Notes: generated from the letters alone by a model not told the origin. Counted from the first letter of the stretch, positions 1 to 7,203 are shown. The stretch is DNA of 8,108 bases from a bacterium (GCA_021767885.1 JAASSM010000054.1:1-8108); one strand, 5' to 3'. Translations and numbers: made by a program.

Positions 1-59
1 CTGGGCGGCGGCGCATGGCGGCGCTCCCTGTCCGGTGGCGGGTGGGCGGGGTGGGCGAA

Positions 60-85
60 CGGGGCCGCCGCCGGTGGCGGCCCCG
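60..85 (-). terminator. GC-rich hairpin after the pump operon, possible terminator
   Basis: A perfect 10-bp stem (60-69 pairs with 76-85, core GGGGCCGCC / GGCGGCCCC) with a 6-nt loop lies 20 nt past the stop codon of the RND gene. It is placed to end the leftward operon or to protect the 3' end of its mRNA. No T-run follows on the minus strand, so it is not a canonical intrinsic terminator. The rest of 1-105 shows no convincing gene. Confidence 0.4.
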
Positions 86-105
86 CCCGTCCAGCATACC
101 AGCGA

Positions 106-3100
106 TCAGGCCTCGCCGCCGCCGGGCGCCGGCACCGGGGCCGCGGAGCGCCGCGCCCGCAGCCGCTCCAGCGAGAGCCGGTCCAGCAGGGTGTAGACCA
201 CCGGGACCACGAACAGCGTGAACACGGTGGAGAAGATCACGCCGCCGATCTGCACCACGGCCATGGGCGTGCGGAACTCCGAGCCCGGGCCGCCACCGGC
301 CGCCTGGGGGATCATGCCGATGGCGATGGCGAGGTTGGCCATGATGATGGGCCGCAGCTTGAGCGGGCAGGCGATCAGCAGGGCCTCGCGGACGCTCTTG
401 CCGCGGGCGCGCTCCTGGGCGGTCTGGTCGAGCATGAGGATGGCGTTGTTCACCACGATGCCCACCATCATCACCAGCGCCATGAGCGACATGATGTTGA
501 TGGTCTCACCGGTGAAGAACAGCGACCACGCCATGCCGATGAGCGACAGCGGCAGCGTGACCATGACGGTCAACGGATGCACGAAGCTCTCGAGAATGGC
601 CGCCAGCACGATGTAGAGCAGCACGATGGCCAGGATCAGGGCCTCGAAGATGGCCAGGAAGGCCTCGTCCTGCCGCTCGGCGCTGCCGCCGTACTGGACC
701 CGCACGCCCGCGGGCAGCTCGACCTCCGCCAGGCCGGCGTCGATCCGGGCCCGCTTCTCGCTGAGCGAGCCCTCGCCGATGTTGGCGGTCACCTCCACCA
801 GGCGCAGCTTGTCCGTGTGCAGGATGCGGGCGTCGCCCTCGGTCCGGGTCAGGTCCATGACCTCGGCCAGGGGCACCGTCCGCCCCGCCGGCGTGGCCAC
901 CGGCAGGTCGGCCAGCACGCTGGGGTCCTCGCGCGTGGCGCGGGTCAGCTGGACCAGGACGTCGTACTCCTCGCCCCCCTCGCGGTAGACGCCGGCCTCC
1001 TCGCCCTCGTAGGCCGCGCGCAGCAGGCGGCCCACCTGGCCGGCGCTCAGCGCGTGCTGCGCCAGCTGCTCGCGCCGCGGCGTGATCTGGATCTCCGGCT
1101 TGCCCGCCCGCTCGCTGGACCGCACGTCCACCAGGCCGGGGACGGACTCCACCACGCCGAGCACCATGGCGCCGGCGCGGGCGAGGGCGTCGCGGTCCTC
1201 GCCCACCACCTCGAGGACCAGATCGGCCTCGACGATCCCCGCGCCGCCCACCGGCGAGGCGGAGATCCGCGCGTCGGGGACCCGGGCCAGCACCGGCCGG
1301 ACGCGCGCGAGGAAGGCGTCCATGGTGGCCTCCCGCTCCTCCTTGGGCACCAGGGTGACCATGAGCGCCACGTCCTCCACCGAGCGGTCCTCGCCGCCGG
1401 CCTTGACCAGCACGCCGGTCACCTCGGGCTCCTGCCGCAGGGCGCGGGCCAGGCGCTCGGCCACCGTGCTGGACCGCTCCAGGCTCGTGCCGGCGGGGAA
1501 CTCCAGGGTCACCTGCAGGCGGCCCTGGTCGATGTCGGGCATGAACGTGCCGCCCACCCAGCCGAACAGGGAGAGCGAGCCGGCGAGCACCAGGACGGTG
1601 AGCAGCAGCGGCTGCCAGCGGTGATCGAGACAGTACCCGAGCCCGGCGCGGTAGCCGCCTTCCAGCCGGCCGTAAGCCCGGTCCCAGGCCCGGGCGGCGC
1701 GGGCGAACGGGCTGCGGCCGCCGTCGGCGCCGATGCCCTTGCCCGGCCGCACCAGGCGGGCGCCCAGCATGGGCACCAGGGTGAAGCTGACCACCAGGGA
1801 GAAGATGGTGGCGAAGACCACCGTCAGGCCGAACTGCACGAAGATCCGCCCCATGATGCCGCTCATGAACGCGATGGGCGTGAACACCACCACGTTGGTG
1901 AGCGTGGAGGCCACCACGGCGACGGCCACCTCGGCGGTCCCGCGGGCGGCGGCCTCGTCGGGCTCGACGCCGGCCTGCACCAGGCGCGCGATGTTCTCCA
2001 GCACCACGATCGAGTTGGTCACCAGCGTGCCGATGCAGATGCCCAGCGCCATGAGCGAGATCACGTTGACGGTGAAGCCGGCCGCCTCCATGAGCATGAA
2101 GGCGGCGATCACCGAGACCGGCATGGCCACCGCCGCGATCACCGTCAGGCGCCAGTCGTGCAGGAAGAGGAAGAGCAGGCCGCCGGTCAGCAGGATGCCC
2201 AGGCCGATGTTGCCCAGCGTGTCGCGGACCGAGGCGCGCACGAAGGTGGCCGACTCCTGGACCACGTCCACGGCGATGTCGTCCGGCAGCTCGGCGCGCA
2301 GCTCGGCCAGGGCGGCCATCACGCCGTCCACCACCTCGACGGTGTTGCCGTCGCTGCGCTTCTTGACCGCCACGCTCACCACCGGTTCGCCGGCGTACGT
2401 GGAGCGCTCGCGCAGCTCCTCGGACGTGTCGTGGATCTCCGCCACCTCTGACAGCGGGATGGTGGCGCCGCCGCCGATGGGCACGCGGATGCGGCCGAGC
2501 TCCTGCGGCTCGCCCACCTCGCCCTGCATGCGCACGTTGAACTCGCGAGCCTGACGGGTGATGTGCCCCACCGGGACGTTGACGTTGGCGGCCGCCAGCA
2601 CCTGCAGCACGTCCAGCAGCGTCAGGCCGTAGGGGCGCAGGCGCTCGCTGGCCACGCTGACGTGGATCTCGCGCTGCTGGCCGCCCACGATGTCCACCGC
2701 CGCCACGCCGTCCACGCGGCTGAGGCGATCCTGGATGCGCAGGTCCACCAGCTCGTACAGCTCGCGCAGCGATCGGGGTCCGGTGACCGCCAGGTCCACC
2801 ACCGGCGCGCCGGCGAGATCGAACTTGGTGATCACCGGGTCCTCGGCGTCCCCGGGCAGCTCCGCCCGCACGGCGTCCACCTTGCCCTCGACGTCGATGG
2901 CGGCCTGGTCCTGGTCGGTCTCCAGCGCGAACTGGACCACGATCTGCGACAGGCTCTCCAGGGACTCGGAGGACATGTCCTCGATGCCGGCGAGCGTGGA
3001 GATCTCGTCCTCGAGCTTCTTGGTCACCTGGGTCTCCACCTCGCCCGGGGCGGCGCCCGGATACGGCGTGGTGACCACGATCACCGGGAAGTCGATGCGC

Positions 3101-3213
3101 GGCATCAGCTCGATCACCAGGTGGGTGTACGAGTAGAAGCCCATCACCACGAGCACCACCACCAGCATGGTGGTCAGCACCGGGCGCCGGACCATGGTGC
3201 GGAAGAACGCCAT
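106..3213 (-). CDS. RND efflux pump inner-membrane permease (HAE1/AcrB-like)
   Basis: 1035-residue inner-membrane pump that should move small lipophilic compounds from the periplasm or membrane into the TolC channel. It has the full RND plan: TM1 (about 11-30), a first periplasmic porter domain (31-331), TM2-TM6 (332-484), TM7 (534-552), a second porter domain beginning with the family motif FMPDIDQG (557-564), and TM8-TM12 (853-1009). The length is usual for the family. The ATG at 3213 is chosen because AGGAGGG lies 5 nt upstream and family proteins start MAFFR-like; starting at 3258 would add 15 unlikely residues. It follows the adaptor stop by one base (TGA-G-ATG), which suggests translational coupling. 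Odd: at the AcrB proton-relay positions D407, D408, K940, R971 and T978, hand alignment reads T399, N400, N922, K952 and A959, so TM4 has no acidic residue. Other relatives also lack the lysine; loss of both aspartates is less usual. The substrate cannot be predicted. Confidence 0.95.
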   Translation of the reverse strand: MAFFRTMVRRPVLTTMLVVVLVVMGFYSYTHLVIELMPRIDFPVIVVTTPYPGAAPGEVETQVTKKLEDEISTLAGIEDMSSESLESLSQIVVQFALETDQDQAAIDVEGKVDAVRAELPGDAEDPVITKFDLAGAPVVDLAVTGPRSLRELYELVDLRIQDRLSRVDGVAAVDIVGGQQREIHVSVASERLRPYGLTLLDVLQVLAAANVNVPVGHITRQAREFNVRMQGEVGEPQELGRIRVPIGGGATIPLSEVAEIHDTSEELRERSTYAGEPVVSVAVKKRSDGNTVEVVDGVMAALAELRAELPDDIAVDVVQESATFVRASVRDTLGNIGLGILLTGGLLFLFLHDWRLTVIAAVAMPVSVIAAFMLMEAAGFTVNVISLMALGICIGTLVTNSIVVLENIARLVQAGVEPDEAAARGTAEVAVAVVASTLTNVVVFTPIAFMSGIMGRIFVQFGLTVVFATIFSLVVSFTLVPMLGARLVRPGKGIGADGGRSPFARAARAWDRAYGRLEGGYRAGLGYCLDHRWQPLLLTVLVLAGSLSLFGWVGGTFMPDIDQGRLQVTLEFPAGTSLERSSTVAERLARALRQEPEVTGVLVKAGGEDRSVEDVALMVTLVPKEEREATMDAFLARVRPVLARVPDARISASPVGGAGIVEADLVLEVVGEDRDALARAGAMVLGVVESVPGLVDVRSSERAGKPEIQITPRREQLAQHALSAGQVGRLLRAAYEGEEAGVYREGGEEYDVLVQLTRATREDPSVLADLPVATPAGRTVPLAEVMDLTRTEGDARILHTDKLRLVEVTANIGEGSLSEKRARIDAGLAEVELPAGVRVQYGGSAERQDEAFLAIFEALILAIVLLYIVLAAILESFVHPLTVMVTLPLSLIGMAWSLFFTGETINIMSLMALVMMVGIVVNNAILMLDQTAQERARGKSVREALLIACPLKLRPIIMANLAIAIGMIPQAAGGGPGSEFRTPMAVVQIGGVIFSTVFTLFVVPVVYTLLDRLSLERLRARRSAAPVPAPGGGEA

Positions 3214-3214
3214 C

Positions 3215-4321
3215 TCAGCCCTCCTGCTGCGTGTCGAGCACCTGCACCGGCGCACCATCCTCGAGGAGGCTCTGGCCGAACCGGACCACCCGGTCGCCGG
3301 CCAGCAGGCCGGCCGTGATCTCCACCAGATCGCCGGTGCGCAGGCCGGTCTGCACGGACTGGCGGCTGGCCACCGGCCCGTCGGTCCCCGGCTGGACCAG
3401 CCACACCGAGGCGCCGCCGTCGGTGAACGCGACGCTCTCCACCGGGACGGCCACCGCCCCGGACCGGTGGCCGGTGCGGACGTCGATCGAGACGAGCATG
3501 CCGGGCACGAGCCGGCCGCCGGGGTTGGCGAAGCGGGCCTCGCCGGCGAGCAGGTGCGTGGCGGGATCGGCCATGAGGTCCAGCTCGGTGATCACGCCCT
3601 CGTGGCGGCTTCCGTCCGGGTCGGTCCAGACCGCGAGCTGGTCGGGCCGCAGCATGAGCGCCTGCCGACTGCCCGCCTCGAACACCACCCGGACCGTGTC
3701 GGTGCGCGCGACCCACAGCAGCGGGGTGCCCGTGCGGACGGTGGCCCCCACCTCGGTGAGGATGGCGGTGACCAGGCCGGATTCGCTGGCCGCCAGCGCG
3801 GTGCTGCCCTCGGCGTCGGCCAGGTGGGCGGCGGCCACCGCGAGCCGGGTCTCGGCGTCGTCCAGCTGCTGCTGCGAGATGGCGCCCTCGGCGTGCAGGA
3901 CCCGCAGGCGGCGGACGTCCGCCAGCGCGTTCTGGTGGCTGGCGCGGGCCTGGGCCACCGAGTGGTACATGGGCGATGGCGCCTCGTCGGCCAGGCGCAG
4001 GACCACGTCGCCGGCGGCCACGCGGTCGCCCTCGCGGACGGGGATGCCCACCACGCGCAGGGCGTTGCTGGAGACCACCGGATACTGGACGCTGCCCTCG
4101 ACGGTGCCCGCGAGGGTGGTCCAGGTGGCCAGGTCGTGCCGCGCGGCGCGGGCGATCTCCACCGGGATGCCCTCGCGGGCGTGGAGCTGCCGCACGCTGG
4201 CCACCGCGACGGGCTGGTCCAGGGCGCGCAGCCGCAGCGCGAACGCCGCGGCCACCACCACGAGCGCGAGCGCGACCAGGCCGAGGCGGCGACCCCGGCG
4301 GGAACGGTTGGGAGAGCTCAT
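3215..4321 (-). CDS. Periplasmic adaptor (membrane fusion protein) of the RND pump, HlyD/AcrA family
   Basis: 368-residue adaptor bridging the inner-membrane pump and the outer-membrane channel. A basic N-terminus and one hydrophobic segment (about 13-30) give an uncleaved anchor or signal; no lipobox cysteine is present, unlike lipoprotein AcrA. Domains in order: first half of the lipoyl (biotinyl-like) domain (about 75-112, motif VREGDRVAAGDVVLRL), alpha-helical hairpin (about 118-176), second lipoyl half (about 177-205, GLVTAILTEVGATVRTGTPL), beta-barrel (about 207-283), and membrane-proximal domain (about 287-365). The hairpin carries R138-x3-L142-x6-S149, matching the RLS motif with which AcrA/MacA-type adaptors contact the TolC tip. 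The ATG at 4321 has AGGAGG 7 nt upstream and overlaps the stop of the outer-membrane factor gene as ATGA. A longer in-frame reading to 4786 lies inside the TolC gene and is out-of-frame shadow. Confidence 0.94.
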   Translation of the reverse strand: MSSPNRSRRGRRLGLVALALVVVAAAFALRLRALDQPVAVASVRQLHAREGIPVEIARAARHDLATWTTLAGTVEGSVQYPVVSSNALRVVGIPVREGDRVAAGDVVLRLADEAPSPMYHSVAQARASHQNALADVRRLRVLHAEGAISQQQLDDAETRLAVAAAHLADAEGSTALAASESGLVTAILTEVGATVRTGTPLLWVARTDTVRVVFEAGSRQALMLRPDQLAVWTDPDGSRHEGVITELDLMADPATHLLAGEARFANPGGRLVPGMLVSIDVRTGHRSGAVAVPVESVAFTDGGASVWLVQPGTDGPVASRQSVQTGLRTGDLVEITAGLLAGDRVVRFGQSLLEDGAPVQVLDTQQEG

Positions 4322-5736
4322 CGGCGGTCCTCCTCGGGTGCGTGCGTGGTCAGGGAATCGAGGTCGGCGCCCACCGCCAGCTCCAGGGCGGCGCGGGCGA
4401 GGTTGCACTGGTGGAGCGAGACGGCCAGCTGGACGCGGGCGTCGGTGAGGGCGAGTTCGGCATCCAGGCGCTCCAGTGGCGTGGCCAGTCCGTGCTCCAG
4501 CCGCACCACGGCCAGGCGGTAGGCCTCCTCGGCCAGGGCCACGCCCTCGCGGCGGCCCTCGAGGGCGGCGCGTGCGTTCTCCAGCCGCAGCCGCGCCTGC
4601 TGCACGGCCAGGCGGCGGTCGGCAGCGATCCGCTCGAGCTCCAGCTCGGCGGTGCGTACGCCGGCGCGGGCGCCGCGGATCTCGGCCTTGCTCTGCAGGC
4701 CGTCGAAGATGGGCACCGAGACGGCCACGCCGGCGCTGGCGCTGGTGGCGCGCTCGTCGCGGCCGGGAGCGAGGTCGTCGTCCCATTCCGCCTGCAGGGC
4801 ATACTGGCCGCGCAGCTGCACCACCGGGCCGCGGCCGGCGCGGGCGAGGGAGAGGGCCTGCTCCGAGGCGGCCACCTGCCGCCGCAGCGCGCGCAGCTCC
4901 GGACTGCGGTCCTGCATGGCCCGCAGCAGGTCCGGCCCGGGCGCGGGGGCGGGCACGGGGGCCAGGCTGTCGGTGAGCGCCAGCGCGAGGCCGGCCGGCA
5001 GGCCGCAGGCCCGCGCCAGGGCCAGCTCGGCCTGGCGCCGGGCGTTGCGCGCCTGGATGAGCGGCGCCTCGCGGTTGGCCAGCTCCACCCGGGCGCGCAG
5101 GACCTCGAACTCGCTGACGGTGCCCTGCTCGAACCCCGCCCGGGCGATGCGCAGGGCCTCGGCGGTGGTGGTGCGGGCACGGTCGGCGATGGACACCCGT
5201 TCGGCCGCCAGCAGGACGTCCAGGTAGGCGGCCCGGGTCTGGTAGCGCACGGCATCGGCCACCGCGTCACGGCGCCATCGGCTGGCCGCCACCGCCTCGC
5301 GGGCCGCGCCCACCGCGGCGGACAGGCGCCCCGCGGTCCAGAGGTTCCAGCTCAGGCTGGCCGCGCCCTGCAGGCCGTAGTCGCGGCCCATCTCCACCCT
5401 GGTGGCGCCGCCGAACCCGGCGCCGAACTCCGGCGGCAGGAAGAAGGCGGGCTTCTTCAGGTTGGCCGTCCATTCGCCGGCGAGGTCGAGTTGCGGCAGC
5501 CGGCCCGCGCCGGCGGCCATGACGTCGGCCTCCGCGGCGGCGATGGCCTCGGTGGCCTGCCGCAGCACCTGGTCGCTGCCGAGGGCCAGCTCCACGGCCC
5601 GGGCGAGGCTCAGGCTCATGGTGTCGGCGGAGGCCGGAGCAAGCGAAGCGGTGGTGGCGGTGCCGACACCCGGCAGACCGCCGACCATCAGGGTCGTCAT
5701 CACCACCGTGAGCAGCGGTCGCGTCGCACGTCGCAT
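4318..5736 (-). CDS. TolC-family outer-membrane efflux channel
   Basis: 472-residue outer-membrane factor that forms the trimeric exit duct for the pump. An N-terminal signal peptide (positive MRR, hydrophobic core about 8-26) is followed by a likely cleavage site near residue 26 or 38 (ASA-D). There is no lipobox cysteine, so it is TolC-like rather than an OprM/NodT-type lipoprotein. Two OEP repeats are visible: about 41-245 and 275-458. Each has long alanine- and charge-rich helices around a strand region (SLSWNLW near 127-133, VAVSVPIFDG near 337-346). The second ends with the usual G-x3-PLERLDAELALTDAR segment (416-434). The length is normal. The start at 5736 has AAGGGA 4 nt upstream. 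It lies 19 nt after the tetR stop, and its own stop overlaps the adaptor start by 4 nt. Having the channel gene first in the pump cluster is one of several known gene orders. Confidence 0.94.
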   Translation of the reverse strand: MRRATRPLLTVVMTTLMVGGLPGVGTATTASLAPASADTMSLSLARAVELALGSDQVLRQATEAIAAAEADVMAAGAGRLPQLDLAGEWTANLKKPAFFLPPEFGAGFGGATRVEMGRDYGLQGAASLSWNLWTAGRLSAAVGAAREAVAASRWRRDAVADAVRYQTRAAYLDVLLAAERVSIADRARTTTAEALRIARAGFEQGTVSEFEVLRARVELANREAPLIQARNARRQAELALARACGLPAGLALALTDSLAPVPAPAPGPDLLRAMQDRSPELRALRRQVAASEQALSLARAGRGPVVQLRGQYALQAEWDDDLAPGRDERATSASAGVAVSVPIFDGLQSKAEIRGARAGVRTAELELERIAADRRLAVQQARLRLENARAALEGRREGVALAEEAYRLAVVRLEHGLATPLERLDAELALTDARVQLAVSLHQCNLARAALELAVGADLDSLTTHAPEEDRR

Positions 5737-5755
5737 GGCGTCCCTTCCCTTGATG

Positions 5756-6367
5756 TCAGGATCCCGGCGCCCGGCGGCGCAGGGGGTCGAGGACCAGGTC
5801 GAAGACCCGGTCGGGCAGTTGCCGCAGGGCGTCGGGATCGTCCTGGGCCGCGAGGTGGGCCATGAGCCCGTCCACCACGCCGTCCACCACCGCGCCCAGC
5901 AGGCCGCAGTCCACGGCCGGCAGGTCGCCGCGACGGACGGCCGCGGCGAAGAGCTCGCGGTCGCGCTGGCGGAACCGCTGGTAGCGGCGCTGGGCCTCGG
6001 GCAGGCGGCGCAGCACGGTCTCCCGCGTGAACACGCGGACCAGGGCGCGGCGCTCGGCCAGGTAACGGCTCAGCTCCTCCAGCAGCCGGCGATACGTGGC
6101 CAGCGGCGGCAGGCCGAGGTCGCGGACGCGGGCGTCGAGCTGCTCGAACCGGGCCACCTCGCGGTCCACCAGGCTGCGGGCCAGGGCGAGCTTGCCGGGG
6201 AAGTGCCGGTAGAGGTAGCCCACCGAGCAGCCGAGCCGCTCGGCCACCTGCTGCATGGTGGTGCCGCTGTAGCCCTGGGCGGCCACCAGCTCGGCGAACG
6301 CCGCGAGGATCGCCTCGCGGTGTCGTCGGCGGGCCCCGGAGTCCCGTGAATTGCCGTTCATGAACAT
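5756..6367 (-). CDS. TetR/AcrR-family transcriptional repressor of the pump operon
   Basis: 203-residue one-component regulator. The N-terminal TetR DNA-binding domain spans about residues 14-60, with the helix-turn-helix at about 35-56 (TTMQQVAERLGCSVGYLYRHF) and the family K after the recognition helix (FPGK). The remaining 140 residues are helical and would form the ligand-binding and dimer domain; this part is not conserved enough to name a ligand. It is the first gene of the pump operon and probably represses its own promoter: two palindromes lie exactly over its start codon. Two in-frame ATGs (6367, giving MFMNG; 6361, giving MNG) are possible, and neither has a Shine-Dalgarno sequence. 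No other in-frame start precedes the HTH, so translation may be from a leaderless or very short-leader mRNA. It is clearly related to the TetR encoded at 6456-7046. Confidence 0.93.
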   Translation of the reverse strand: MFMNGNSRDSGARRRHREAILAAFAELVAAQGYSGTTMQQVAERLGCSVGYLYRHFPGKLALARSLVDREVARFEQLDARVRDLGLPPLATYRRLLEELSRYLAERRALVRVFTRETVLRRLPEAQRRYQRFRQRDRELFAAAVRRGDLPAVDCGLLGAVVDGVVDGLMAHLAAQDDPDALRQLPDRVFDLVLDPLRRRAPGS

Positions 6368-6388
6368 GTGTTCATGAATATGTATTCA
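6361..6388. promoter_or_regulatory. Tandem 14-bp palindromes, probable TetR operator
   Basis: Two abutting near-perfect palindromes, TGAACATGTGTTCA (6361-6374) and TGAATATGTATTCA (6375-6388), each have 6-bp arms around a central TG. Together they give the pattern TGAAyA-TG-TrTTCA repeated at exactly 14 bp. TTCATGAA occurs twice in the same register (6357-6364 and 6371-6378). The block is strikingly AT-rich for this genome and covers the start codon of the pump-operon tetR. TetR-family repressors usually bind such symmetric sites next to their own genes. Binding by this protein is inferred. Confidence 0.75.
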
Positions 6389-6403
6389 CGGCCTGGAGCG
6401 CAA
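6375..6403 (-). promoter_or_regulatory. Candidate promoter of the tetR-efflux operon
   Basis: The only AT-rich stretch upstream of the operon lies here. Reading the minus strand, a weak -35 (TTGCGC, 6403-6398) is followed by CATATT (6382-6377, 15-nt spacer) or TATTCA (6380-6375, 17-nt spacer). Both -10 candidates fall inside the second palindrome, so a bound repressor would block polymerase. Either would start transcription within a few bases of the tetR ATG. The match to consensus is poor and the exact box is uncertain. Confidence 0.35.
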
Positions 6404-6422
6404 GGACGGAATGGGCGGTGCC

Positions 6423-6445
6423 CCGCAGGAGGTCCACCGCTGCGG
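6423..6445 (-). terminator. Weak stem-loop after the second tetR gene
   Basis: CCGCAG (6423-6428) and CTGCGG (6440-6445) form a 6-bp stem with an 11-nt loop, beginning 10 nt past the stop of the upstream TetR gene. No T-run follows on the minus strand. It could reduce read-through into the efflux operon, but such short stems are common in GC-rich DNA. Confidence 0.25.
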
Positions 6446-6455
6446 TCCTGGCCGC

Positions 6456-7046
6456 TCAGGGACGCTGGGGGTCGATCAGCAGCCGGAAGAGGTGATCCGG
6501 GAGCGAGGAGAAGGGCGCCTCGCCGGGGCGGTCGGCCAGGGTGAAGAACAGCTCGCGGGAGGCACCGTGCACGGCGCTGGCGAGCAGCTCGACGTCCGTG
6601 TCGCTGATCTCACCCGCGTCGCGCGCCCGCTGCAGGAGGGCGGCGAGCTGCCGGTGGTGGCCATGCCGGCGGTCCTCGGACTGCAGGACCGCCAGCTCGA
6701 GGTTGTCGTGGTAGACGCGCATGAAGTGGCGGTGGGCGTTGAAGTGGTCGCAGATGGCCTCGAGGGTGCCGCGCAGTTCCGCCAGGGGGGAGAGTCCCCG
6801 GGCCTGGACCTCGGCGATGAGCTGGTCCATCCGCTGCAGATGCTGGTCCAGGATGGCGGCCAGCATGGCGTCCTTGCCGTCGAAGTGCTTGTAGAGGTAG
6901 CCCACCGAGACGCCCGCCGCCGCGGCGACCGCCTGCATGGTGGTGGGTCGGAATCCGTGCTCGGCGAACAGGCGCGTGGCCGCCTGGAGGATGGCCTGGC
7001 GGCGGGCGGAGCGATCGTCCGGGGGCGGCTGGCTGGATGCGGACAT
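6456..7046 (-). CDS. Second TetR/AcrR-family transcriptional regulator
   Basis: 196-residue TetR-type regulator. The DNA-binding domain is at about residues 14-60 with the helix-turn-helix at 35-55 (TTMQAVAAAAGVSVGYLYKHF), followed by FDGK. The C-terminal helical domain is histidine-rich around 101-132 (HFNAHRHF, RRHGHHR); the ligand is unknown. An ungapped hand comparison of residues 16-89 with 17-90 of the neighbouring TetR gives 37 of 74 identical, and both end in a similar LPD-x2-F-x-L-x-xDP motif. The ATG at 7046 is preferred: GGGAG lies 3 nt upstream (tight spacing), and the upstream in-frame ATG at 7097 overlaps a good -10 box. The gene sits 88 nt upstream of the pump operon on the same strand and diverges from the membrane protein gene at 7264, so it could control either one or itself. 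Confidence 0.9.
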   Translation of the reverse strand: MSASSQPPPDDRSARRQAILQAATRLFAEHGFRPTTMQAVAAAAGVSVGYLYKHFDGKDAMLAAILDQHLQRMDQLIAEVQARGLSPLAELRGTLEAICDHFNAHRHFMRVYHDNLELAVLQSEDRRHGHHRQLAALLQRARDAGEISDTDVELLASAVHGASRELFFTLADRPGEAPFSSLPDHLFRLLIDPQRP

Positions 7047-7096
7047 GGTCTCCCGGAGGTGCGGCCGGGGGGACGACGGCCTGCACGTCCAGCCCA

Positions 7097-7125
7097 TTGA
7101 TACCACCGGCCGCCGCCGGTGCAAA
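7097..7125 (-). promoter_or_regulatory. Sigma70-like promoter of the second tetR with an operator-like repeat in its spacer
   Basis: On the minus strand TTTGCA (7125-7120) and TATCAA (7102-7097) are separated by exactly 17 nt. Each matches four of six consensus bases, and a TG one base before the -10 extends it. Transcription would start near 7090, giving a leader of about 45 nt before the ATG at 7046. The spacer is nearly filled by the inverted repeat CACCGGC-N4-GCCGGTG. Confidence 0.5.
7104..7121. repeat. Inverted repeat CACCGGC-N4-GCCGGTG, candidate operator
   Basis: Perfect 7-bp arms (7104-7110 and 7115-7121) around 4 bp lie between the -35 and -10 boxes of the second tetR. This is a classic position for an autorepressor site. 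A shorter perfect palindrome with the same half-site, ACCGGCCGGT, is at 7195-7204, next to the candidate promoter of the divergent gene. The different spacing argues against the same dimer binding both in the same way, and such motifs arise easily in GC-rich DNA. Confidence 0.4.
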
Positions 7126-7203
7126 GGGCCGAGCGCGCCGGCGGCTCCGGACCGCCGGAGAGCACCGCGTGGCCGCGAATCGGTGGCCGCGGGGACCGGC
7201 CGG

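Noticed and set aside
15..221. Small plus-strand frame at the left edge
   Set aside because: It is Arg/Pro/Ala-rich, runs through the hairpin and into the 3' end of the RND gene on the opposite strand, and has no support as a gene.
577..2451. Long plus-strand open frame (624 codons) opposite the RND gene
   Set aside because: Its product is rich in His, Gln, Gly and Arg without any domain. It arises because stop codons are rare opposite a gene with G/C third positions; the minus-strand frame is an unmistakable RND permease.
3214..3258. Upstream start for the RND permease at 3258
   Set aside because: The 15 extra residues overlap the adaptor gene and have no family match, while the ATG at 3213 has a strong AGGAGGG site 5 nt upstream.
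3976..5865. Plus-strand open frame (629 codons) opposite the adaptor and channel genes
   Set aside because: It is Arg/Gly/Ala-rich without recognisable motifs, has no promoter or ribosome site, and is antisense to two clear family members.
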